Source: Hymenobacter properus (GTDB taxonomy: Bacteria > Bacteroidota > Bacteroidia > Cytophagales > Hymenobacteraceae). From it: a stretch of DNA of 64,000 nucleotides. This document shows positions 7,441 through 15,544 of the stretch, piece after piece (position 1 is the stretch's first letter; every line of letters begins with the position of its first letter). Location of the stretch: positions 248,001-312,000 of the forward strand of contig NZ_JADQDP010000001.1 of assembly GCF_015694735.1 (NCBI RefSeq), in the 5' to 3' direction. The notes under the pieces are model-generated. The model saw only the letters and a list, made by a program, of their open reading frames with translations, was not told the DNA's origin and did not search any database. The translations under genes were made by a program, and so were the position numbers.

Positions 7441-8415
7441 ATGCGCCTTTTTACCCATTTCGCTGCCACAGGCCTTTTATTCGCTGCCCTGGCCCTGCCT
7501 GCCGGGGCCCAGACCTTCGCCGACCCGGCCAGCTACAACAACGCTATTGTGAACGAGCAGGTGGACCTGCTCAAGAAAAACCTGCGCTACATCAGCAAGG
7601 CCGCGCACAGCGAAAACGACCGGAAAATTGAAAACCGCCGCCTCGAAGTGGTGGAGCAGAACAAGGTGGCCGTGGCCAACGTGCAGCGCATGCCCGCCGC
7701 CTTCAAGGGCAACGCCGAGCTGCGCGCCGCGGCCCTCAAGGCCTTCAAAACCATGCTGGAGGTGTACTCAGCCGACTACAAGCAGGTGAACGCCCTAGCC
7801 GCCACCCGCACCGAAAGCTTCGAGGCCATGGAGCGCTACTACGCCGCTCAGGAAGCCGCCGAAGCCAAGCTGGCCGTGGTGGACGACAGCGTGAACGCCG
7901 CCCAGAAACGCTTTGCCAAGCAGTTCGGCATGAACATCGAGTCGACGCGCGAGTCGGTGAAGCTGGCCGAGTACACCCGCCAGGTAACGGCCGTGAACAA
8001 GTACCAGCACCAGGTGTTCCTGCCTTATTTCCGGGTGCAGAAAGCCAGCGCCAAGCTCACCGACGCCCTCAATGCCCAGAATGCCGCGGCCTTTGAGGCC
8101 GCCCGCGTGATGCTGGCCGCCGAGGCCGAGAAGTCGGCCACCGAACTTTCGGCCGTGCCCGCGTTCCGAGGCAAGGACGTGGCCTACCGCAACGCTGCGC
8201 GCGACGTAGCTAACCTCTACGTGGTGATGTGCGCCAAGCAGTTTGTGCAGATTGCGGAGCTGATGAAAAACAAGGACCACCTCACCAAGGTCGACGCCCA
8301 AACCATCAACGCCAACATCAACGCCTACAACACGCAGAACCAGAAATTCAACGAGGCCTACAGCCGCACCTCGTCCGCCTTCATGGACACCTATGTGCCG
8401 GTGATGAACGACTAG
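7441..8415 (+). CDS. Exported helical protein of unknown function (LIC11966-like)
   Basis: The 324-residue product has a signal peptide (MRLFTHFAATGLLFAALALP, cleaved after AGAQ) and then an almost entirely charged, helix-forming sequence rich in Ala, Glu, Lys and Asn with no Cys-rich or enzymatic motif. It begins TFADPASYNNAIVNEQVDLL and ends FMDTYVPVMND. The pattern reminds me of the LIC11966 family of surface proteins annotated in Bacteroidota and Leptospira, but this is from memory and unverified. It interrupts the run of MORN_2/TonB-C paralogues, being 103 bases after one and 18 bases before the next, and is probably cotranscribed with the latter. Confidence 0.7.
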   Translation: MRLFTHFAATGLLFAALALPAGAQTFADPASYNNAIVNEQVDLLKKNLRYISKAAHSENDRKIENRRLEVVEQNKVAVANVQRMPAAFKGNAELRAAALKAFKTMLEVYSADYKQVNALAATRTESFEAMERYYAAQEAAEAKLAVVDDSVNAAQKRFAKQFGMNIESTRESVKLAEYTRQVTAVNKYQHQVFLPYFRVQKASAKLTDALNAQNAAAFEAARVMLAAEAEKSATELSAVPAFRGKDVAYRNAARDVANLYVVMCAKQFVQIAELMKNKDHLTKVDAQTINANINAYNTQNQKFNEAYSRTSSAFMDTYVPVMND

Positions 8416-8433
8416 GCTAAAACTACAGCGCCT

Positions 8434-9204
8434 ATGCATCGCATTGCTGCCTTTGCCGCTTGCATCGTTTGCGTAAGCACCATCAAGGCCGCGGCCCAAC
8501 CGGCCACTGCTAAAGGGCCGCGCAAAGTAACCGTGTATCTGACGGCAAGCGGCGAGCAGCTGCGCAGCGCCGCCGGGGCCGACCACCGCGCCGAAATAAC
8601 GATGCGCGACAGCGTTAGTGGGACCCTGCGCGAGTATTACCCCTCGGGCAAGCTCTGGCGCATTGTGCCCCTGGCCCACGTTGGGCTGGGCCTGCGCCAC
8701 GGCGTGGCCTTGAGCTACGATGAAGCGGGAAAGCTGCGCAAGCGCGAAGAGTATGTGGGCGGCCACCCGCAGGGCGAAGTGCAGGTGTACGACGCCAATG
8801 GCGTGCTGAGCCGCACCAAGGTGTATAGCCAAGACAAACTGGTGAGCCAGCAATGCTTCACGCCCACCGGGCAGGCCAAGGATTGCCGCGAAGACAAACA
8901 CGCCCCGCTTTATCCCCACGGCCTGACCGGCCTGGTCAGAGACATTGAAAAAGCGGCCGTGCTGCCACCGGAAGACTTGCTTCGGGGCAACTACGGGCTC
9001 GTTATCATCAAAGTAGTGGTCGATGAGCACGCCACCATTTCGGGTGCTACTGTGCTGAAAGCGCCCACGGTAAGAATGGGCCAGGCGGTGCTGGATGCCC
9101 TCAAGCGAATTGCGCCATTTCAGACGCCGGGCACGGTCGACGGTGAAAACGTTTCGGTCGTTTATACCTTGCCCATCAAGCTAGGCAAGCCCGGCATGGG
9201 GTGA
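8434..9204 (+). CDS. Exported MORN_2/YwqK-repeat protein with TonB C-terminal domain
   Basis: This is the fifth member, 256 residues. It has a signal peptide (MHRIAAFAACIVCVSTIKAA, near AAQ) and MORN_2-type units MRDSVSGTLREYYPSGKLWR, RHGVALSYDEAGKLRKREEY and PQGEVQVYDANGVLSRTKVY. The junction has QQCFTPTGQAKDC instead of GECFGPDGQPV, so it has gained a second Cys and lost the aromatic PYFEY motif. The TonB C-terminal domain (VIIKVVVDEHATISGATVLK ... VVYTLPIKLG) is shorter. It starts 18 bases after the helical exported protein. It is the most divergent intact copy. Confidence 0.75.
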   Translation: MHRIAAFAACIVCVSTIKAAAQPATAKGPRKVTVYLTASGEQLRSAAGADHRAEITMRDSVSGTLREYYPSGKLWRIVPLAHVGLGLRHGVALSYDEAGKLRKREEYVGGHPQGEVQVYDANGVLSRTKVYSQDKLVSQQCFTPTGQAKDCREDKHAPLYPHGLTGLVRDIEKAAVLPPEDLLRGNYGLVIIKVVVDEHATISGATVLKAPTVRMGQAVLDALKRIAPFQTPGTVDGENVSVVYTLPIKLGKPGMG

Positions 9205-9397
9205 AATATGTCTAATGCCTACCAGGACTCGCCCAGTTTCACCTTTCTGACAAATGGTGTCAGTAACTAAAAAAACAACGCGTGGTTTGAAAGGAATGGG
9301 TGGCCGGTGCTAACTCCTAAATGCGTTGTACGTAACTTTAAATTGAATGCACCGCGAAGCTGTTCCGCGGCGGGTCGACCACTTCATTTTTTATCCA

Positions 9398-10273
9398 GTG
9401 AAAGCACAGCTATTCGCATTTGGACTCTTGGCAAGCCTGCCGCTGGCCGGGCTCGCCCAGTCAGTAGAAAAAGACGTGCCCCAGCCTCCGGCTACTTTTT
9501 ATACACCCGATTTTCAACCTACTACGCAATTTGATTCCACGGCCTACTGCGCCGAAACCACGTTTCGGGACAGTCTGGCGGGCATCACGCGGGTATTTTA
9601 TCCGTCGGGGGCATTGCGCCAGTACATTCCCTTTGCCAACGTCTATAGGCAAACTATTCACGGCACGCTCACCACTTGGTACGAAGACGGCCGCATGCGC
9701 ACCAAGGAAGACTACTATAATGGCGTTCGGCACGGCGACCTGCTCACCTACTACCCCGACGGCACCCTCAAGCGGCGCGACCATTACGAAAAAGGCTTCT
9801 GCGGCATCGGCAATTGCTACGGCCCCAACGGGGCGCCGGTGCAGTACTTCGTTTACGAACAGCTTCCGCTGTATCCGGGCGGCGAGGCCCAGCTCACCAA
9901 GGAGCTGGCCAAGGGCGTGCGCCTGAACCCGCGCGAACTGAGGCAGATGCGCAGCGAAAGCGCTCAGTTTTACCGGATGGCCCGCGGCGGCCTCAACCGG
10001 GAAGTCGACGTGGAGCTCTTGGTGGGCGAAGATGGCCGTATCACCCAAGCCAAGGTGGTGAAGTCGAATTCTTCGTTTCTGAACGCAGCCGCCCTGCGGG
10101 CCGTGGCCAAGCTCAAGCGGCAGTTTGTGCCCGCCCGGCGCGACGGCCAAACCGTGAAAAGCCACTATACCGTGCCCGTGTACTACACCATGGAAATGCC
10201 ATACGGCCAGAACGGCGGCGCCAGCAACCCCCGCAACCCGAACTATTTCCCGCAGGGTACCCGACGCTGGTAG
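9398..10273 (+). CDS. Exported MORN_2/YwqK-repeat protein with TonB C-terminal domain, probable GTG start
   Basis: This is the sixth member, 291 residues from GTG 9398. The signal peptide (KAQLFAFGLLASLPLAGLAQ) starts exactly at that GTG; an in-frame ATG at 9347 would add 17 polar residues in front of it. MORN_2-type units are FRDSLAGITRVFYPSGALRQ, IHGTLTTWYEDGRMRTKEDY and RHGDLLTYYPDGTLKRRDHY. A GIGNCYGPNGAPVQYFVYEQ junction follows. The TonB C-terminal domain carries an insertion (residues about 200-225, RMRSESAQFYRMARGG region in the gene product) and ends with an extra Asn/Gly/Pro-rich tail after YTVPVYYTMEM. A TAACTTTA box at about 9331 resembles the -7 element. Confidence 0.75.
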   Translation: MKAQLFAFGLLASLPLAGLAQSVEKDVPQPPATFYTPDFQPTTQFDSTAYCAETTFRDSLAGITRVFYPSGALRQYIPFANVYRQTIHGTLTTWYEDGRMRTKEDYYNGVRHGDLLTYYPDGTLKRRDHYEKGFCGIGNCYGPNGAPVQYFVYEQLPLYPGGEAQLTKELAKGVRLNPRELRQMRSESAQFYRMARGGLNREVDVELLVGEDGRITQAKVVKSNSSFLNAAALRAVAKLKRQFVPARRDGQTVKSHYTVPVYYTMEMPYGQNGGASNPRNPNYFPQGTRRW

Positions 10274-10412
10274 TTTTGGTGGGGGCGAATGACCGAAAGT
10301 GGGGTAGAGGGCGGCTGCGCGGCCGGGCTTTGCGGGCCGCCAAACGCGGCGGGCTTGGCCGCAGCCGTTACCTTTAAGGCTGAATAGCTTTTAGTACCCC
10401 GCGTTTTTAGTT

Positions 10413-11870
10413 ATGGACGAAGCCACCCTTGCCCAATACCAGCCCGTTATCGGCCTCGAAGTACACGCTCAGCTCCTCACGCACAGCAAGATGTACTCGG
10501 CCGATGAAAACGAGTACGGCGTTGCGCCCAACACCAACCTGTCGGTTATCACCCTCGGCCACCCCGGCACCTTGCCCAAGGTGAACCGCACGGCCGTGGA
10601 ATTTGCCATGAAAATGGGCCTGGCCACCAACTGCCAGATTCGGCGCGACAACCTGTTTGCCCGCAAAAACTACTTTTACCCCGACCTGCCCAAGGGTTAT
10701 CAGATTACGCAGGACAAAACCCCGATTTGCACCGAAGGCCACGTCGAAATCCGCCTGGCCGACGGCAGCACCAAACAAATCGGCATCACCCGCATCCACA
10801 TGGAGGAAGACGCGGGCAAGAGCATGCACCTGGCCGGCGAAACCGAAACCCTGGTGGACCTGAACCGCGCCGGCGTGCCGCTCATCGAGATTGTGAGCGA
10901 GCCCGACATCCGGACCGGCGAAGAAGCCTACGCCTACCTCACCGAAATCAAGAAGCTGGTGGAGTACCTCGGCATCTGCGACGGCAACATGGAGGAAGGC
11001 TCCTTGCGTTGCGACGCCAACATCTCGGTGATGAAGAAGGGCGCCACGCAGTTCGGCATGAAGGTGGAAGTGAAGAACATGAACTCCTTCCGCAACGTGC
11101 AGCGCGCCATTGCCTACGAGATTGAGCGTCAAATCAGCATCATCGAGGCCGGTGGCGAGGTGGACAGCGAAACCCGGGGCTTCGACGCGGCCAGCGGCAC
11201 CACCAACGGCCAGCGCAGCAAGGAAACCCTCAACGACTACCGCTACTTCCCCGAGCCCGACCTGCCCCCGCTCATCATCTCCGACGAGTGGCTGCACCGC
11301 GTGGCCGCCGAGTTGCCGGCCCTGCCGCAGCAGCTCTACGCCCGCTTCACCGGCGAGCTGGGGCTGAGCGACTACGACGCCACGGTGCTCATCGACCAGA
11401 AAGACGTGGCCCTGTTCTTCGACGAGCTGGCCCGCCTCACGCCTAACGCCAAAGCTGCCGCCAACTGGGTGATGGGCCCGGTGAAAAGCTACCTCAACGA
11501 GCGCGCCCTCACCATGGCCGACTTCCCGCTCGACGCCGCCCAACTGGCCGGCATCATCGAGTTGATTGACGCAGGCAAGCTGAACTACTCGGTGGCCAGC
11601 AAGCAGCTGCTGCCGCACCTGCTCGAGCATCCCACCGCCAACGTGACCGGTGCGGCTGAAACCCTCGGCTTGCTCCAAAAAGCCGACAGCGGCGAGCTGG
11701 AGGGCCTGGTGCAGCAAGTGCTGGCCGCCAACCCCGCCAAGGTGGCCGAGTACCGCGCCGGCAAGAAGTCGCTCACCGGTATGTTCATGGGCGAGCTGAT
11801 GAAGCTGACCGGCGGCAAAGCCGACCCCAAGCTGGCCAACCAGCTGCTGCGCACCGCGTTGGAAGGCTAG
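10413..11870 (+). CDS. gatB: Aspartyl/glutamyl-tRNA(Asn/Gln) amidotransferase subunit B
   Basis: GatB is the kinase/tRNA-binding subunit of GatCAB, which converts Glu-tRNA-Gln or Asp-tRNA-Asn to the amide form. The 485-residue product opens with YQPVIGLEVHAQLLTHSKMY, has the conserved LPKGYQITQDKTPIC-like stretch (FYPDLPKGYQITQ), IGITRIHMEEDAGKSMH and DLNRAGVPLIEIVSEPD, and ends in the YqeY-like tail domain (KSLTGMFMGELMKLTGGKAD). Full length for the family. gatA and gatC are not in the window. A TACCTTTA sequence at 10369-10376, one base off the -7 consensus, precedes the start. Confidence 0.97.
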   Translation: MDEATLAQYQPVIGLEVHAQLLTHSKMYSADENEYGVAPNTNLSVITLGHPGTLPKVNRTAVEFAMKMGLATNCQIRRDNLFARKNYFYPDLPKGYQITQDKTPICTEGHVEIRLADGSTKQIGITRIHMEEDAGKSMHLAGETETLVDLNRAGVPLIEIVSEPDIRTGEEAYAYLTEIKKLVEYLGICDGNMEEGSLRCDANISVMKKGATQFGMKVEVKNMNSFRNVQRAIAYEIERQISIIEAGGEVDSETRGFDAASGTTNGQRSKETLNDYRYFPEPDLPPLIISDEWLHRVAAELPALPQQLYARFTGELGLSDYDATVLIDQKDVALFFDELARLTPNAKAAANWVMGPVKSYLNERALTMADFPLDAAQLAGIIELIDAGKLNYSVASKQLLPHLLEHPTANVTGAAETLGLLQKADSGELEGLVQQVLAANPAKVAEYRAGKKSLTGMFMGELMKLTGGKADPKLANQLLRTALEG

Positions 11871-11891
11871 GTGGTGAAATAGTGGATGGGC

Positions 11892-11935
11892 GGATTGGTG
11901 GGTTAGCGCATGAAAACCCGCCAACCCACCAATCC
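11892..11935 (+). terminator. Hairpin downstream of gatB
   Basis: A perfect 13-bp stem (GGATTGGTGGGTT at 11892-11904 with 11923-11935) around an 18-base loop lies 21 bases after the gatB stop. There is no long T run after it, so it may be a factor-assisted terminator or a repeat remnant. Confidence 0.55.
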
Positions 11936-12004
11936 AGCTTTTCGGAACAATAATTTTACTGCCTGGCGTTGGCTATTTTTACGCATAAGCATATGCTTTA
12001 TCCC

Positions 12005-13135
12005 ATGATAAAATCTGTTTTCATTGCTGCTACCGCGCTGGGTTTGGCCAACGCCTGCCAGCCGGCTTCCGCCGCCGAGGGCTACGAAGTATCGGGCCAG
12101 CTGAAAAATGCGCCGGCCGGCACGGTGGTGCATCTCTCGGAGCTGACCTCGAACCAGTTTGTGGAGAAAACCCAGGCCAAGACCGACGCTTCTGGCAATT
12201 TTACGCTGAAAGGTTTGTCGCCCACGCCCGGCATCTACCAGCTCAAGCTCGACGAGCCCAACCAGGTGCTGCTGCTGCTCGACAATAAAACCCACATACA
12301 ACTGAGCGGCGACGCCAAAAGCCTGCCCACGTCCTACACCGTGAAAGGCAGCAAAGACGCCGAAGTGCTGCGCCAGCTCACGCAGGTAATGCAGGGCTCT
12401 AAAACCGAGCTCGAAAGCCTGGGCCAGCGCTACAATGCCGCCGGCCAGGCGGGCAAGGCAGATGAAATGAAGGCCATTGAAAAGCAGTACTACACCATTC
12501 AGAGCACCAATTCGGCCAAGATGAAGGGTATCCTGCGGCGCAACGCCACCGCGGTGGCCAGCGGCTTTGCAGTAGGGGCGTTTCTGAACCCGGACGAGGA
12601 ATTTGCTTTTGCCGACTCGCTGGCCGGTGTGCAGCGCAAGGCCAACCCCAACTCGCCCTTCACCAAGGAACTGACGGCCCGGCTGGAACCCATGCGCGCC
12701 ACGGCCCAGGGCAGCCAGGCCCCGGAAATCAACCTCGCGCAGCCCGACGGCAGCAAGCTGGCCCTCAGCAGCCTGCGCGGCAAATACGTGCTGATTGACT
12801 TTTGGGCCAGCTGGTGCGGCCCCTGCCGCCAGGAAAACCCCAACGTGGTGAAGGCTTACAACGCCTTCAAAGACAAAGGCTTTACCATCTATTCCGTGTC
12901 GCTGGACCAGGATAAGGGCAAGTGGGAGAAGGCCATTGCTTCCGACGGCCTTACCTGGCACCACGTGTCGGACCTGGCGGGCTGGAACAGCGTGGCCGGC
13001 GCGGCCTACGGGGTGAAGTCCATTCCTCAGTCTTTCCTGCTCGACCCGCAGGGTAAAATCATCGCCAAGAACTTGCGCGGCGAGGCCCTGGCCGCCAAGC
13101 TGGCCGAGGTGCTGAAAACAGCACCGGTGAATTAA
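12005..13135 (+). CDS. TlpA/ResA-like thioredoxin-fold protein with DUF4369-type N-terminus
   Basis: The 376-residue product is exported (signal MIKSVFIAATALGLANA). Residues about 30-125 match the beta-rich DUF4369 domain (VSGQLKNAPAGTVVHLSELT), the middle is helical, and residues about 240-376 form a TlpA/AhpC-like thioredoxin domain with the redox site C271-G-P-C274 (DFWASWCGPCRQENPNV) and a cis-Pro loop (GVKSIPQSFLLDP). Such proteins act as periplasmic disulfide reductases in Bacteroidota; the partner is unknown. A Cys directly after the signal (ANAC) is a poor lipobox, so lipidation is uncertain. ATG 12005 is preferred to 11969 because the signal peptide starts there. Confidence 0.9.
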   Translation: MIKSVFIAATALGLANACQPASAAEGYEVSGQLKNAPAGTVVHLSELTSNQFVEKTQAKTDASGNFTLKGLSPTPGIYQLKLDEPNQVLLLLDNKTHIQLSGDAKSLPTSYTVKGSKDAEVLRQLTQVMQGSKTELESLGQRYNAAGQAGKADEMKAIEKQYYTIQSTNSAKMKGILRRNATAVASGFAVGAFLNPDEEFAFADSLAGVQRKANPNSPFTKELTARLEPMRATAQGSQAPEINLAQPDGSKLALSSLRGKYVLIDFWASWCGPCRQENPNVVKAYNAFKDKGFTIYSVSLDQDKGKWEKAIASDGLTWHHVSDLAGWNSVAGAAYGVKSIPQSFLLDPQGKIIAKNLRGEALAAKLAEVLKTAPVN

Positions 13136-13155
13136 TATTCTGCTGAAATTGAATG

Positions 13156-13190
13156 AAAAAGGTTCTCCGTGTGAGCGGAGAGCCTTTTTT
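13156..13190 (+). terminator. Rho-independent terminator after the thioredoxin-like gene
   Basis: AAAAAGGTTCTCCG pairs with CGGAGAGCCTTTTTT around a 6-base loop, starting 20 bases after the stop. An ATG at 13153 that opens the next frame lies just before this hairpin, which argues against its use as a start. Confidence 0.9.
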
Positions 13191-13248
13191 ATTTAAGGAT
13201 AGGTGTATACTGCAGTTTGATAATTCGGCCCTTTCCTCTGCGCTTTAC

Positions 13249-15114
13249 GTGTCGATAAAGACGTTTATACTTCTATTCCTCTTGCTTGCCAGCATACTAC
13301 AACTTGCTGCGCAGCCCACGCCCGAGGCGTTGGTAAAAAGGGGGGTAGATGTGGTGCGCGTGGGCGTGCTGCCCGACCGAGGCTACACCTGGGACCAGAT
13401 TCGCACCGATAGCGCACTGGCTTTTGCGCCGGCCGACTCGCTGCGCCCGGCACTGGGCCGCCGCTACTGGCTGAAATTAACGTTACGCAACCGCAGCCGC
13501 TACGCCGAAGCCGTGCGACTCCACGTGTTGCCCAACCTGGACAACACGCTTTATTATTTCGACGAAGACGCCCAAAGCTGGCAGAGCTGGCGAACCGGCC
13601 TGACACAGACCAGCTGGCGCCTCTGGCACGTACCAAGCGGCGGTACCACCTGCTACGTGCGGGTAAATCTGCCGGCGGGCGTCGGCCTGCCGCGCGCCAT
13701 CGGCTGGGGCGTGCGCCTGGAGCTGGCTGCGGCGGCGCAGGCCGCCGACCGATTTGGCTGGGCTGTGTGGATGGGCACGGTGGTGGTGCTAGGGCTGCTG
13801 GCCCTCGTGGGCCTGTACTCCTATGCCCGCTCGCGCGACCGCGCCACGTTGTATTACTTCGGCACGCAGGTGGGGGCGGCGCTTTACGTTACGTCGTTGT
13901 CCAGCTGTTTGAGCGACTGGTATCGCTCCCCGGTCTTCAGCGCGCGGGTGCTGGATAATGGCATAAGCTATGGACACCATCCCGGCAACGTGCTGATGCA
14001 CCTGAGCGTGGTGCTGCTGCTCGGGGGCATCGGGCAAATGACCCGCGCCTACCTGAACACCCCCACGCGGCTGCCCCGCCTGGATGCCACCCTGCGCTAC
14101 GCGCTGGGGGCTTACTTCGCCTTCACGCTGGTGGTGCTGGTGGTGAGTGGAAGCGGCTTTTTCCTTGATTATTACACGCTGCCGTTTCACAACATGCTGG
14201 CACTGGCGGTGGTGGGGCTGGTGTTGGCCATCACCGTTGTGGCCGTCCGGCGCCGGTTGCCGGCGTCCCGGCCTTTCTTGCTGGCCAACGTGCTGCCCCT
14301 GCTACTGATTCTGCTCGTGGCCGGCCACAACGTGCTGTTTGGCTACGACAAAGAAGCCATTCGACTGCTGCCCAATCTGGCGGTGGTGGCGCATGCCCTC
14401 GGCTTTATGGTGGCGCTCACCATTCGCCTCCACACCATGCAGCGGACCTTGCTGGCCACGGAGCGGGAAGCTCAACTGCTAGCCCTGGACATTCAGGAAC
14501 AAGAGCTGCGCAACCGGGAAATTGTGCTTAAAAACAGCCACATTCAGGCGGCGCTGCTGGCCCTGCAGCAGCGGCAGCAGGCCCGCGAGCAGCACACCCA
14601 GCAGCTGAGCTACGACAACGAACAGCACCAAGCCACTAACCAGGAGCTACAGGCGCAGCTCGAAGCCAACCAGCGCGAGCTGGCGTCTGCCAGCCTGTAC
14701 GTGCAGCAGAAAAACGCCCTGCTGGCTGAGCTCAAGCAGCAGATTCAGGAGCTGAGCGCGCAAAGCCCCGAGCAGCGCAAGGAGCTGGCGGGCATCAAAT
14801 CCATCCTGCAAACCAGCCTTTACCTCGACGAGGACTGGGGCAAATTCAAGCTTCATTTCGAGCAGGTGCATCCGCGCTTTTTTGAGGAGCTGCAGGACAA
14901 GTACCCGGCCCTGACCAAGAACGAGCAGCGCCTGTACTGCTACTTCCACATCAACCTGGCAACGAAGGAAATTGCGGCCTTGCTGAACATTGACCCGGCC
15001 AGTGTGCGCCGGGCCAAAACCCGGCTCTACAAAAAGATTACCGCCGCTGATATGGCCGCCGGCCGCACCCCGGCGGCTGAGCTTCCGGACCAGCCCGCGA
15101 CCGGGCAGGAGTAG
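13249..15114 (+). CDS. 7TM-DISM-type membrane receptor with coiled coil and C-terminal LuxR-like HTH
   Basis: From GTG 13249 the product is 621 residues. It has a signal or first hydrophobic segment (KTFILLFLLLASILQLAAQ), a periplasmic 7TMR-DISMED2-like domain (RRYWLKLTLRNRSRYAEAVR) and seven hydrophobic helices (for example VWMGTVVVLGLLALVGLYSY and LPNLAVVAHALGFMVALTIR). A long Gln/Glu-rich coiled coil follows, then a helix-turn-helix: LTKNEQRLYCYFHINLATKE continuing IAALLNIDPASVRRAKTRL. No histidine kinase, GGDEF or other enzyme domain is present, so the receptor seems to end directly in a DNA-binding module. The frame is open from ATG 13153, but that codon abuts the upstream terminator, so a start at GTG 13249 is more likely. 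Ligand and target genes are unknown. Confidence 0.8.
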   Translation: MSIKTFILLFLLLASILQLAAQPTPEALVKRGVDVVRVGVLPDRGYTWDQIRTDSALAFAPADSLRPALGRRYWLKLTLRNRSRYAEAVRLHVLPNLDNTLYYFDEDAQSWQSWRTGLTQTSWRLWHVPSGGTTCYVRVNLPAGVGLPRAIGWGVRLELAAAAQAADRFGWAVWMGTVVVLGLLALVGLYSYARSRDRATLYYFGTQVGAALYVTSLSSCLSDWYRSPVFSARVLDNGISYGHHPGNVLMHLSVVLLLGGIGQMTRAYLNTPTRLPRLDATLRYALGAYFAFTLVVLVVSGSGFFLDYYTLPFHNMLALAVVGLVLAITVVAVRRRLPASRPFLLANVLPLLLILLVAGHNVLFGYDKEAIRLLPNLAVVAHALGFMVALTIRLHTMQRTLLATEREAQLLALDIQEQELRNREIVLKNSHIQAALLALQQRQQAREQHTQQLSYDNEQHQATNQELQAQLEANQRELASASLYVQQKNALLAELKQQIQELSAQSPEQRKELAGIKSILQTSLYLDEDWGKFKLHFEQVHPRFFEELQDKYPALTKNEQRLYCYFHINLATKEIAALLNIDPASVRRAKTRLYKKITAADMAAGRTPAAELPDQPATGQE

Positions 15115-15544
15115 TTCTTGCTATGGTCTGGCTGGCCGTGCGCTGGCCGGCGGCAAGCGGTTTGCCCGGTAGTAGAACGGCCGCCGAAAGAGAATTGCTG
15201 ACTACATCAAAGCCCGGGTGGTAGACGTGCCGCGCGATGGCCCGGGTGGCCTATGCCTACCTAGTTAGGTACTATAATTTATAGGTCGTTAATTATTTGT
15301 ATTGGTAATCAGTTTGTTGTAAAAAGTGTCTACACTTTGTCTACGCTCCTGATTAGGAAATGGCGGGAAGGCGAAGGAAGGTTTGCAGCCGCTGGGGCTG
15401 GTCGGCCACCGCCCCGGCGCTCCGAACCCTTCGGCCACCGCTCTACCCCGAGCGGGCGGCGCGCTGGCCCCTGAGGTAAGCCCTCGGTGCCGGCGCCGCC
15501 GCACGGCGGATGTCCCTACTTGTTTCCCATCCTTTCTTTTTGCT
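15115..15544 (+). promoter_or_regulatory. Long intergenic leader before the glycine-rich surface protein
   Basis: This 430-base stretch contains no convincing gene. Its middle (about 15265-15350) is markedly AT-rich and holds TTTGTTG followed about 15 bases later by TACACTTTG, close to the Bacteroidota -33/-7 promoter pattern with one extra base. From about 15360 to 15540 it is GC-rich; the downstream reading frame is open here too, but the translation looks nothing like a signal peptide until ATG 15545. A long 5' untranslated leader is the simplest reading. Confidence 0.4.

Noticed and set aside
10407..11924. Long minus-strand frame opposite gatB
   Set aside because: It is the antisense shadow of gatB, with composition but no motifs.
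13153..13248. ATG 13153 as start of the membrane receptor
   Set aside because: It lies directly in front of the terminator hairpin of the preceding gene and the added residues do not look like a signal peptide.
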